DNA of 64,000 nucleotides from Cladorhizidae sp. MBARI D1340-BT2. Taxonomy: Eukaryota > Porifera > Demospongiae > Poecilosclerida > Cladorhizidae. How positions within the stretch are numbered: position 1 is the first letter of the stretch; each line of letters opens with the position of its first letter. Location: the NCBI GenBank assembly GCA_028752905.1, contig JAQNBH010000003.1:31982222-32046221 (forward strand), given 5' to 3'. Both the position numbers and the translations under genes were made by a program. The notes beneath the pieces are model-generated. The model did not search any database. It saw only the letters and a program-made list of their open reading frames with translations, and was not told where the DNA came from. Shown piece by piece: positions 1 through 12,500 of the stretch.

Positions 1-217
1 GAAATGTCAAAGCATTTGGTGTTACGAAATATATTTTAACAAACACTAGATTTATCTAACTATGCTGGTAACCATGGTGATGTGGTAACCATGGTGATGC
101 CATAACCATGGTGATGCCATTGAAAAGCAAACAAAAATAATAATGTGTACTCTGAACTCTGTACATACGTGGTGACAAAACTTTAGCAGGTCATGAACAA
201 TTAAAAATGATTCTTTG
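1..217. other. Unique AT-rich spacer with a short AACCATGGTGATG repeat
   Basis: No gene seen. About three tandem copies of a short motif built around ACCATGGTGATG lie at about 67-118. The remainder is low-complexity AT-rich sequence leading into the first large array. Confidence 0.6.
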
Positions 218-1793
218 TTTCAAGGAGCTGTGTACTGGTAGCTAAAGGAGTTTCAAGGAGCTGTGTATTGGTAGCTAAAAAAGGAGTTTCAAGGAGCTGT
301 GTACTGGTAGCTAGAGGAGTTTCAAGGAGCTGTGTATTGGTAGCTAAAGGAGTTTCAAGGAGCTGTGTATTGGTAGCTAGAGGAGTTTCAAGGAGCAGTG
401 TACTGGTAGCTAAAGGAGTTTCAAGGAGCTGTGTATTGGTAGCTAAAGGAGTTTCAAGGAGCTGTGTACTGGTAGATAAAGGAGTTTCAAGGAGCTGTGT
501 ACTGGTAGCTAAAGGAGTTTCAAGGAGCTGTGTATTGGTAGCTAAAGGAGTTTCAAGGAGCTGTGTATTGGTAGCTAGAGGATTTTCAAGGAGCTGTGTA
601 CTGGTAGCTAAAGGAGTTTCAAGGAGCTGTGTATTGGTAGCTAGAGGAGTTTCAAGGAGCTGTGTACTGGTAGCTAAAGGAGTTTCAAGGAGCTGTGTAT
701 TGGTAGCTAGAGGAGTTTCAAGGAGCTGTGTATTGGTAGCTAAAGGAGTTTCAAGGAGCTGTGTATTGGTAGCTAGAGGAGTTTCAAGGAGCTGTGTATT
801 GGTAGCTAAAGGAGTTTCAAGGAGCTGTGTATTGGTAGCTAGAGGAGTTTCAAGGAGCTGTGTACTGGTAGCTAAAGGAGTTTCAAGGAGCTGTGTACTG
901 GTAGCTAGAGGAGTTTCAAGGAGCTGTGTACTGGTAGCTAGAGGAGTTTCAAGGAGCTGTGTATTGGTGTAGCTAAAGGAGTTTCAAGGACTGTGTATTG
1001 GTAGCTAGAGGAGTTTCAAGGAGCTGTGTATTGGTAGCTAGAGGAGTTTCAAGGAGCTGTGTGTACTGGTGTAGCTAAAGGAGTTTCAAGGACTGTGTAT
1101 TGGTAGCTAGAGGAGTTTCAAGGAGCTGTGTACTGGTAGCTAAAGGAGTTTCAAGGAGCTGTGTACTGGTAGCTAAAGGAGTTTCAAGGAGCTGTGTATT
1201 GGTAGCTAGAGGAGTTTCAAGGAGCTGTGCTAAAGGAGTTTCAAGGAGCTGTGTACTGGTAGCTAGAGGAGTTTCAAGGAGCTGTGTATTGGTAGCTAGA
1301 GGAGTTTCAAAGAGCTGTGTACTGGTAGATAGAGGAGTTTCAAGGAGCTGTGTACTGGTAGCTAGAGGAGTTTCAAGGAGCTGTGTACTGGTAGCTAGAG
1401 GAGTTTCAAGGAGCTGTGTACTGGTAGCTAAAGGAGTTTCAAGGAGCTGTGTATTGGTAGCTAAAGGAGTTTCAAGGAGCTGTGTACTGGTAGCTAGAGG
1501 AGTTTCAAGGAGCTGTGTATTGGTAGCTAAAGGAGTTTCAAGGAGCTGTGTATTGGTAGCTAGAGGAGTTTCAAGGAGCTGTGTACTGGTAGCTAGAGGA
1601 ATCAAGGAGCTGTGTATTGGTAGCTAAAGGAGTTTCAAGGAGCTGTGTATTGGTAGCTAGAGGAGTTTCAAGGAGCTGTGTACAGGTAGCTAGAGGAGTT
1701 TCAAGGAGCTGTGTATTGGTAGCTAAAGGAGTTTCAAGGAGCTGTGTACTGGTAGCTAGAGGAGTTTCAAGGAGCTGTGTACTGGTAGCTAGC
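218..1793. repeat. 33-bp minisatellite, about 48 copies
   Basis: The unit begins GGAGTTTCAAGGAGCTGTGT and continues with a short TA(C/T)TGGTAGCTA(A/G)A tail. Because 33 is a multiple of 3, frames stay open on both strands (+ strand peptide GVSRSCVLVAK, - strand TPLATNTQLLE). Main variants are AAA/AGA at the unit end and C/T inside. Two small deletions and GT insertions near 967-1090 break the frames. Two-strand openness and absence of flanking gene signals argue against coding. Confidence 0.95.
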
Positions 1794-2177
1794 ATGGAGG
1801 ACAACTTCAGTGTTGCAGTGATTCTCTCCCATGCGCAAGAGAATGTCACAGGTCTGGTCATGTTTAGGAGGCCTCCAGCAACTCTGTGTGTTCAATATTT
1901 CATGCTGCATAATTAGCTCTCTCAATGTGCAAGCTCCCGTCAAGGCAGGTCCCTCACATGAGGAGCTGTTTTCAAACATCAAAAATTAAAGCACTGCAAC
2001 TGCAGGCCTAAACACCATGTGCATGAATTATAATTATTAGATGATCTACAACTATTGGAAGCAGCTATAGCTTTCACTGTGTGAATTAACTAGTGGAATA
2101 TTCTGTCTACTTGATTATATGTTATATGTAGAGATACCAATCCTGCTGGTGCTGGAGGTTTGTCAGAACAAGCAAAC
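1794..2177. other. Unique spacer between arrays
   Basis: No recognisable gene. The open frames running out of the preceding array into this stretch do not resemble any protein I know. Confidence 0.5.
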
Positions 2178-2301
2178 CTATAACCTTTAGCTTGTCTATA
2201 TAATACATACCACATATCTAAGTAACCTTTAGCTTGTCTATATATACACACCACATATCTAAGTAACCATTAGCTTGTCTTTTACACACCACATATCTGA
2301 G
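2178..2301. repeat. Three imperfect copies of a unit of about 50 bp
   Basis: Each copy carries TAGCTTGTCT, a TATA-rich stretch and CACCACATATCT. Copies differ by small indels. Confidence 0.7.
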
Positions 2302-2346
2302 GGTTGTATACATGTATTAATACACCACTTACACGCAACTGTAATG

Positions 2347-2492
2347 GCTTGAAGTGCCTGCTACATGCACACAACTGTTAAGTGTTTGAAGTGCCTGCTA
2401 CATGCACACAACTGTTAAGTGTTTGAAGTGCCTGCTGCATGCACACAACTGTTAAGTGTTTGAAGTGCCTGCTACATGCACACAACTGTTAA
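2347..2492. repeat. 37-bp minisatellite, 4 copies
   Basis: The unit is built from GAAGTGCCTGCTACATGCAC followed by ACAACTGTTAAGTGTTT. One copy has TGCTGC in place of TGCTAC. Confidence 0.9.
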
Positions 2493-2498
2493 ATATTT

Positions 2499-3092
2499 GT
2501 ATAAGTGGTGAGGAACAGGTGGACTAGCACTGTGTGGTAGGCTGCATACTATATGTAATACTGTGTACAAGTGGTGAGGAACAGGTGGACTAGCACTGTG
2601 TGGTAGGCTGCATACTATATGTAATACTGTGTATAAGTGGTGGGGAACAGGTGGACTAGCACTGTGTGGTAGGCTGCATACTATATGTAATACTGTGTAT
2701 AAGTGGTGGGGAACAGGTGGACTAGCACTGTGTGGTAGGCTGCATACTATATGTAATACTGTGTATAAGTGGTGGGGAACAGGTGGACTAGCACTGTGTG
2801 GTAGGCTGCATACTATATGTAATACTGTGTATAAGTGCTGAGGAACAGGTGGAGTAGCACAGTGTGGTAGGCTGCATACTATATGTAATACTGTGTATAA
2901 GTGGTGGGGAACAGGTGGACTAGCACTGTGTGGTAGGCTGCATACTATATGTAATACTGTGTATAAGTGGTGGGGAACAGGTGGACTAGCACTGTGTGGT
3001 AGGCTGCATACTATATGTAATACTGTGTATAAGTGGTGGGGAACAGGTGGACTAGCACTGTATACTATATGTAATACTGTGTATAAGTGGTG
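2499..3092. repeat. 66-bp minisatellite, 9 copies
   Basis: The unit starts GTATAAGTGGTGGGGAACAG and ends CTATATGTAATACTGT. The 22-codon period keeps frames open on both strands. The last full copy carries an internal deletion. A copy at about 2829-2870 has several linked changes (GTGCTGAGG, GGAGTAGCACAG). Confidence 0.95.
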
Positions 3093-3564
3093 ACTGTGTA
3101 GTAGGCTTCTAGTGATTGATGGTGGCATAGCAAGTCTTCGTGGAGATGAAGTTAGAAGCAGGTCTACATTAGAGCATTAGCAGGCTCATACTTAGCCACG
3201 CCCCCTCCACACCCTCTCTCCCCACGATGACTATTGTAGTTATCGTGTACACATGATCTGCATGTCAGTACTTGTGTAGGTTAGCTAATTCTGACCTCAA
3301 CAATTATGCGAGAATGAGGTGGGCTAGTGTCATGGCAATGGCCAATTATGATGAGGTTGAGTAATCTAAAGGCATTACTGATACTGCCACAAGTCAGGCC
3401 CCTCCCCTCACCTCACAACTCATCAGTAGCTGGGCGTGGCTGAGCTAATTCACCAGGAAATAGCCAGACATAAATTCAGGCTAGAGTGCTTGCTGGTCAG
3501 TGCATCTGTGCAGCAAATTGGAGTTCCATTATTTTGGAGTTGTCTATCTGTGCAGCTGTTCAGA
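3093..3564 (+). other. Unique region upstream of the Ig receptor gene, presumed promoter and 5' UTR
   Basis: No repeat array. The frame leading into the signal peptide is open back to about 3436 but has no in-frame ATG before 3565. An AT-rich CATAAATT stretch near 3468 is a weak TATA-like candidate. Assigning promoter function is inference from position only. Confidence 0.35.
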
Positions 3565-3598
3565 ATGTTTGTGCTTCATCTTCTTGCAATATGTTTTG
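3565..3598 (+). CDS. Receptor exon 1: signal peptide
   Basis: Codes for MFVLHLLAICF and the first base of the next codon. It is a short, strongly hydrophobic leader. The start at 3565 is the first in-frame ATG. The donor is G|GTGAGT (GT at 3599), phase 1, and joins in frame to exon 2, which continues VASEWMFG. The last bases of this exon and the donor are copied in every unit of the array that follows. Confidence 0.7.
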
Positions 3599-6500
3599 GT
3601 GAGTTGATATATACTTGCAATATGTTTGGGTGAGCCTCTCCTAGATATGGACATATATACTTGCAATATGTTTGGGTGAGCCTCTCCTAGATATGGACAT
3701 ATATACTTGCAATATGTTTGGGTGAGCCTCTCCTAGATATGGACATATATACTTGCAATATGTTTGGGTGAGTCTCTCCTAGATATGGACATATATACTT
3801 GCAATATGTTTGGGTGAGCCTCTCCTAGATATGGACATATATACTTGCAATATGTTTGGGTGAGCCTCTCCTAGATATGGACATATATACTTGCAATATG
3901 TTTGGGTGAGTCTCTCCTAGATATGGACATATATACTTGCAATATGTTTGGGTGAGCCTCTCCTAGATATGGACATATATACTTGCAATATGTTTGGGTG
4001 AGCCTCTCCTAGATATGGACATATATACTTGCAATATGTTTGGGTGAGCCTCTCCTAGATATGGACATATATACTTGCAATATGTTTGGGTGAGTCTCTC
4101 CTAGATATGGACATATATACTTGCAATATGTTTGGGTGAGCCTCTCCTAGATATGGACATATATACTTGCAATATGTTTGGGTGAGCCTCTCCTAGATAT
4201 GGACATATATACTTGCAATATGTTTGGGTGAGTCTCTCCTAGATATGGACATATATACTTGCAATATGTTTGGGTGAGTCTCTCCTAGATATGGACATAT
4301 ATACTTGCAATATGTTTGGGTGAGCCTCTCCTAGATATGGACATATATACTTGCAATATGTTTGGGTGAGTCTCTCCTAGTTATGGACATATATACTTGC
4401 AATATGTTTGGGTGAGTCTCTCCTAGATATGGACATATATACTTGCAATATGTTTGGGTGAGCCTCTCCTAGATATGGACATATATACTTGCAATATGTT
4501 TGGGTGAGCCTCTCCTAGATATGGACATATATACTTGCAATATGTTTGGGTGAGTCTCTCCTAGATATGGACATATATACTTGCAATATGTTTGGGTGAG
4601 CCTCTCCTAGATATGGACATATATACTTGCAATATGTTTGGGTGAGCCTCTCCTAGATATGGACATATATACTTGCAATATGTTTGGGTGAGTCTCTCCT
4701 AGATATGGACATATATACTTGCAATATGTTTGGGTGAGTCTCTCCTAGATATGGACATATATACTTGCAATATGTTTGGGTGAGTCTCTCCTAGATATGG
4801 ACATCTATACTTGCAATATGTTTGGGTGAGTCTCTCCTAGATATGGACATATATACTTGCAATATGTTTGGGTGAGTCTCTCCTAGATATGGACATATAT
4901 ACTTGCAATATGTTTGGGTGAGTCTCTCCTAGATATGGACATATATACTTGCAATATGTTTGGGTGAGCCTCTCCTAGATATGGACATATATACTTGCAA
5001 TATGTTTGGGTGAGCCTCTCCTAGATATGGACATATATACTTGCAATATGTTTGGGTGAGCCTCTCCTAGATATGGACATATATACTTGCAATATGTTTG
5101 GGTGAGTCTCTCCTAGATATGGACATATATACTTGCAATATGTTTGGGTGAGTCTCTCCTAGATATGGACATATATACTTGCAATATGTTTGGGTGAGTC
5201 TCTCCTAGATATGGACATATATACTTGCAATATGTTTGGGTGAGTCTCTCCTAGATATGGACATATATACTTGCAATATGTTTGGGTGAGTCTCTCCTAG
5301 ATATGGACATATATACTTGCAATATGTTTGGGTGAGCCTCTCCTAGATATGGACATATATACTTGCAATATGTTTGGGTGAGTCTCTCCTAGATATGGAC
5401 ATATATACTTGCAATATGTTTGGGTGAGCCTCTCCTAGATATGGACATATATACTTGCAATATGTTTGGGTGAGTCTCTCCTAGATATGGACATATATAC
5501 TTGCAATATGTTTGGGTGAGCCTCTCCTAGATATGGACATATATACTTGCAATATGTTTGGGTGAGCCTCTCCTAGATATGGACATATATACTTGCAATA
5601 TGTTTGGGTGAGTCTCTCCTAGATATGGACATATATACTTGCAATATGTTTGGGTGAGTCTCTCCTAGATATGGACATATATACTTGCAATATGTTTGGG
5701 TGAGCCTCTCCTAGATATGGACATATATACTTGCTATGTTTGGGTGAGTCTCTCCTAGATATGGACATATATACTTGCAATAGATATGGACATATATACT
5801 TCTATGGAGTCTGGTGAGATATCTGTTGTTATTTACATTGCAGTTGCCAGTGAGTGGATGTTCGGAGCTGAGGCTGCAGCATCCTCTGTTAAAATCATAA
5901 CTGAGCCAAGCCGTGGTCCTTTCAGATGGAACCAAAACGTGACCTTCTTCTGTGAGGTGCAGCCAGCACAAACCAACAACCTCACTTACAAATGGTGGCA
6001 TGTGGTGCGAAGTTACCGTGTCCCGGGAGATTCCAGGCGGAGTTTCAGCATTACCCGCCCTATTTACTCCCTTCGCTACAACTGGTTCTTCTGTAGAGTG
6101 AGTGTTAATGGAACTGAGCTAGGCAGGGCCGGGAGAGTCCTGGAACGGCATGGTAAGTAATAACACTTATACGTGTAAGCAAGTGCCACTTATAATGACT
6201 GCATCTGCCAAACATAACCATGTGCATGGTAAGTAATAACACTTATACGTGTAAGCAAGTGCCACTTATAATGACTGCCCTGCCAAACATAACCATGTGC
6301 ATGGTAAGTAATAACACTTATACGTGTAAGCAAGTGCCACTTATAATAACTGCACCTGCCAAATATAACCATGCCCACCTCTATGAATAATGTTAGTAGG
6401 CTGTGCCAACAAAACTCTAGTAAAAGCATACTACCGTATAGCCAGAAATATTGAGTGTCAAATTGTTTGATGTTGATGGACATTTGGCAGTTTAGGTAGA

Positions 6501-9500
6501 GTGGGTGTGGCCTAATATCTTCATGGCACGATCAAACGTTAAATTAATGTTGTTTGAAAGGCCACCATATATGCCATCCTCACCATGACATTCTGGCTGG
6601 TCTCTCTGCCACCTCTAATGAGTCAATCCTACACACATATATCCATTGGACACTCTTCTAGGTCTGGGAAGACATGCAAGTATGGAGCTAAAATTTAGAT
6701 GGCCTATTCCAGCTGTGAATATTCACATGAGCTCTCCCTCTCTATTTCTCCCCCCCTTTTTTTATTGTTGTCAAGGTAGTTGTTTACATTAGGATAGGTG
6801 AATGTTAATGTATTATTATAATCAGTGTATACACATGTATGCAGTATACACACATATATACAGTATATACACACATATATACAGTATTATTAGTGTCATG
6901 TATATAATAAGTAATTAGTGTGTCAGTGTTGCAGTGGCTCACTACTGGTGGGCCTATTAGTCTAGTAATTAGTGGTCAGTATTGCAGTGGCTCACTAGTG
7001 GGCCCATTAGTCTAGTAATTAGTGGTCAGTGTTGCAGTGGCTCACTACTGGTGGGTCTATTAGTCTAGTAATTAGTGGGTCAGTGTTGCAGTGGCTCACT
7101 ACTGGTGGGCCTATTGGTCTAGTAATTAGTGGGTCAGTGTTGCAGTGGCTCACTACTGGTGGGCCTATTAGTCTAGTAATTAGTGAGTCAGTGTTGCAGT
7201 GGCTCACTACTGGTGGGCCTATTAGTGTAGTAATTAGTGGGTCAGTGTTGCAGTGGCTCACTACTGGTGGGCCTATTAGTCTAGTAATTAGTGGGTAAGT
7301 GTTGCAGTGGCTCACTACTGGTGGGCCTATTAGTCTAGTAATTAGTGGGTCAGTGTTGAAGTGGCTCACTACTGGTGGGCCTATTAGTCTAGTAATTAGT
7401 AGGTCAGTGTTGAAGTGGCTCACTACTGGTGGGCCTATTAGTCTAGTAATTAATGGGTAAGTGTTGCAGTGGCTCACTACTGGTGGGCCTATTAGTCTAG
7501 TAATTAGTGGGTCAGTGTTGAAGTGGCTCACTACTGGTGGGCCTATTAGTCTAGTAATTAGTAGGTCAGTGTTGAAGTGGCTCACTACTGGTGGGCCTAT
7601 TAGTCTAGTAATTAGTGGGTCAGTGTTGCAGTGGCTCACTACTGGTGGGCCTATTAGTCTAGTAATTAGTGGGTCAGTGTTGCAGTGGCTCACTACTGGT
7701 GGGCCTATTAGTCTAGTAATTAGTGGGTCAGTGTTGCAGTGGCTCACTACTGGTGGGCCTATTAGTCTAGTAATTAGTGGTCAGTGTTGCAGTGGCTCAC
7801 TACTGGTGGGCCTATTAGTCTAGTAATTAGTGGGTCAGTGTTGCAGTGGCTCACTATTGGTGGGCCTATTAGTCTGGTAATTAGTGGTCAGTGTTGCAGT
7901 GGATCACTACTGGTGGGCCTATTAGTCTAGTAATTAGTGGGTCAGTGTTGCAGTGGCTCACTACTGGTGGGTCTATTAGTCTAGTAATTAGTGGGTCAGT
8001 GTTGCAGTGGCTCACTACTGGTGGGCCTATTAGTCTAGTAATTAGTGGTCAGTGTTGCAGTGGCTCACTACTGGTGGGCCTATTAGTCTAGTAATTAGTG
8101 GTCAGTGTTGCAGTGGCTCACTACTGGTGGGTCTATTAGTCTAGTAATTAGTGGGTCAGTGTTGCAGTGGCTCACTACTGGTGGGCCTATTAGTCTAGTA
8201 ATTAGTGGGTCAGTGTTGCAGTGGCTCACTACTGGTGGGCCTATTAGTCTAGTAATTAGTGGGTCAGTGTTGCAGTGGCTCACTACTGGTGGGCCTATTA
8301 GTCTAGTAATTAGTGGGTCAGTGTTGCAGTGGCTCACTACTGGTGGGCCTATTAGTCTAGTAATTAGTGGTCAGTGTTGCAGTGGCTCACTACTGGTGGG
8401 CCTATTAGTCTAGTAATTAGTGGGTCAGTGTTGCAGTGGCTCACTATACTGGTGGGTCTATTAGTCTAGTAATTAGTGGTCAGTGTTGCAGTGGCTCACT
8501 ACTGGTGGGCCTATTAGTCTAGTAATTAGTAGGTCAGTGTTGCAGTGGCTCACTACTGGTGGGTCTATTAGTCTAGTAATTAGTGGGTCAGTGTTGCAGT
8601 GGGCTCACTACTGGTGGGCCTATTAGTCTAGTAATTAGTGGTCAGTGTTGCAGTGGCTCACTACTGGTGGGCCTATTAGTCTAGTAATTAGTGGGTCAGT
8701 GTTGCAGTGGCTCACTACTGGTGGGCCTATTAGTCTAGTAATTAGTGGGTCAGTGTTGCAGTGGCTCACTACTGGTGGGCCTATTAGTCAAGTAATTAGT
8801 GGGTCAGTGTTGCAGTGGCTCACTACTGGTGGGCCTATTAGTCTAGTAATTAGTGGTCAGTGTTGCAGTGGCTCACTACTGGTGGGCCTATTAGTCTAGT
8901 AATTAGTGGGTCAGTGTTGCAGTGGCTCACTACTGGTGGGCCTATTAGTCTAGTAATTAGTGGGTCAGTGTTGCAGTGGCTCACTACTGGTGGGCCTATT
9001 AGTCAAGTAATTAGTGGGTCAGTGTTGCAGTGGCTCACTACTGGTGGGCCTATTAGTCTAGTAATTAGTGGTCAGTGTTGCAGTGGATCACTACTGGTGG
9101 GCCTATTAGTCTAGTAATTAGTGGGTCAGTGTTGCAGTGGCTCACTACTGGTGGGCCTATTAGTCTAGTAATTAGTGGGTCAGTGTTGCAGCAGTGGCTC
9201 ACTACTGGTGGGCCTATTAGTCTAGTAATTAGTGGTCAGTGTTGCAGTGGATCACTACTGGTGGGCCTATTAGTCTAGTAATTAGTGGGTCAGTGTTGCA
9301 GTGGATCACTACTGGTGGGCCTATTAGTCTAGTAATTAGTGGGTCAGTGTTGCAGTGGCTCACTACTGATGGGCCTATTAGTCTAGTAATTAGTGGGTAA
9401 GTGTTGCAGTGGCTCACTACTGGTGGGCCTATTAGTCTAGTAATTAGTGGTCAGTGTTGCAGTGGATCACTACTGGTGGGCCTATTAGTCTAGTAATTAG

Positions 9501-12500
9501 TGGGTCAGTGTTGCAGTGGATCACTACTGGTGGGCCTATTAGTCTAGTAATTAGTGGGTCAGTGTTGCAGTGGCTCACTACTGATGGGCCTATTAGTCTA
9601 GTAATTAGTGGGTAAGTGTTGCAGTGGCTCACTACTGGTGGGCCTATTAGTCTAGTAATTAGTGGTCAGTGTTGCAGTGGCTCACTACTGGTGGGCCTAT
9701 TTGTCTAGTAATTAGTGGGTCAGTGTTGCAGTGGCTCACTACTGGTTGGCCTATTAGTCTAGTAATTAGTGGGTCAGTGTTGCAGTGGCTCACTACTGGT
9801 TGGCCTATTAGTCTAGTAATTAGTGGGTCAGTGTTGCAGTGGCTCACTACTGGTGGGCCTATTAGTCTAGTAATTAGTGGGTCAGTGTTGCAGTGGCTCA
9901 CTACTGGTGGGCCTATTAGTCTAGTAATTAGTGGGTCAGTGTTGCCATGGCTCACTCTATTAGCAGCATCTGGTCCCACATCTGCACAAGTCAGTGTGAG
10001 TGTGGGCTCCAAACCTTCACCACTTCATTGTCTGGCCGCTTGCCTACTTTGTTGGGTAGAGAACCAATCCTCTGGTGGCATCGTCTAGTTGAGGTCTGTG
10101 CAGGTCATAGTTGAACACATCCTTCGGAGTGGTAAGAGCTACAGCTGCTGTGGCAATGTTGTCCTGTCCACCACACTGTAGACTAGTCATGCATACTAGT
10201 AGACTAGTCATGCATACTAGTAGACTAGTCATGCATACTAGTAGACTAGTCCATGCATACTAGTAGACTAGTCATGCATACTAGTAGACTAGTCCATGCA
10301 TACTAGTAGACTAGTCATGCATACTAGTAGACTAGTCCATGCATACTAGTAGACTAGTCCATGCATACTAGTAGACTAGTCATGCATACTAGTAGACTAG
10401 TCATGCATACTAGTAGACTAGTCCATGCATACTAGTAGACTAGTCATGCATACTAGTAGACTAGTCATGCATACTAGTAGACTAGTCATGCATACTAGTA
10501 GACTAGTCCATGCATACTAGTAGACTAGTCCATGCATACTAGTAGACTAGTCCATGCATACTAGTAGACTAGTCATGCATACTAGTAGACTAGTCCATGC
10601 ATACTAGTAGACTAGTCATGCATACTAGTAGACTAGTCCATGCATACTAGTAGACTAGTCATGCATACTAGTAGACTAGTCATGCATACTAGTAGACTAG
10701 TCCATGCATACTAGTAGACTAGTCATGCATACTAGTAGACTAGTCATGCATACTAGTAGACTAGTCATGCATACTAGTAGACTAGTCATGCATACTAGTA
10801 GACTAGTCATGCATACTAGTAGACTAGTCATGCATACTAGTAGACTAGTCATGCATACTAGTAGACTAGTCATGCATACTAGTAGACTAGTCCATGCATA
10901 CTAGTAGACTAGTCCATGCATACTAGTAGACTAGTCATGCATACTAGTAGACTAGTCCATGCATACTAGTAGACTAGTCATGCATACTAGTAGACTAGTC
11001 CATGCATACTAGTAGACTAGTCCATGCATACTAGTAGACTAGTCCATGCATACTAGTAGACTAGTCCATGCATACTAGTAGACTAGTCCATGCATACTAG
11101 TAGACTAGTCCATGCATACTAGTAGACTAGTCATGCATACTAGTAGACTAGTCATGCATACTAGTAGACTAGTCCATGCATACTAGTAGACTAGTCCATG
11201 CATACTAGTAGACTAGTCCATGCATACTAGTAGACTAGTCCATGCATACTAGTAGACTAGTCAGTACCATGCATACTGAACACAGGGCAGCTGAGACAGA
11301 GCATGTTGTGTTGGTGTGTCTCCTTCCTTTCTGATGAGCAATAGTGAAATTAAACTCTTGGACAATTTCGAACCATCTTCTCAGATTCCCTTCAGGATCA
11401 CATGATCAGGTTAAAGAGCTGTGATCTGTATGTACTATACAGAGGTTGAGACATGGTGGTGGGGGCTGGGGGGAATGATCTCCTCTAATTTAAGAAGCGG
11501 CAGAGCCCCCTAAATATTAATGCTGAGTTACATTATTGTAGCTGCTATTAACACGCAACTCCCACATGTGCACACACACACCTACACATAGAGCAACTCC
11601 CACATGTGCACACACACACCTACACATAGAGCAACTCCCACATGTGCACACACACACCTACACATAGAGCAACTCCCACATGTGCACACACACACCTACA
11701 CATAGAGCAACTCCCACATGTGCACACACACACCTACACATAGAGCAACTCCCACATGTGCACACACACACCTACACATAGAGCAACTCCCACATGTACA
11801 CACACACACCTACACATAGAGCAACTCCCACATGTGCACACACACACCTACACATAGAGCAACTCCCACATGTGCACACACACACCTACACATAGAGCAA
11901 CTCCCACATGTGCACACACACACCTACACATAGAGCAACTCCCACATGTACACACACACACCTACACATAGAGCAACTCCCACATGTGCACACACACACA
12001 TACCTACACATAGAGCAACTCCCACATGTGCACACACACACCTACACATAGAGCAACTCCCACATGTGCACACACACACCTACACATAGAGCAACTCCCA
12101 CATGTGCACACACACACCTACACATAGAGCAACTCCCACATGTGCACACACACACCTACACATAGAGCAACTCCCACATGTGCACACACACACCTACACA
12201 TAGAGCAACTCCCACATGTGCACATACACACCTACACATAGAGCAACTCCCACATGTGCACACACACACACACCTACACATAGAGCAACTCCCACATGTG
12301 CACACACACACCTACACATAGAGCAACTCCCACATGTGCACACACACACCTACACATAGAGCAACTCCCACATGTGCACACACACACCTACACATAGAGT
12401 AACTCCCACATGTGCACACACACACCTACACATAGAGCAACTCCCACATGTGCACACACACACCTACACATAGAGCAACTCCCACATGTGCACACACACA

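Noticed and set aside
268..1861. Long open frames of 11-residue repeats on both strands
   Set aside because: They arise because the 33-bp unit is a multiple of 3 and has no stop. Both strands are open and the flanks carry no domain or splice signal.
7019..10012. Open frames of 18-residue repeats on both strands
   Set aside because: Same artefact from the 54-bp unit; 53-bp units break every frame.
11325..11360. Hammerhead ribozyme candidate (CTGATGAG...GAAA)
   Set aside because: Stem II would be only two pairs and no stem III or cleavage site was found.
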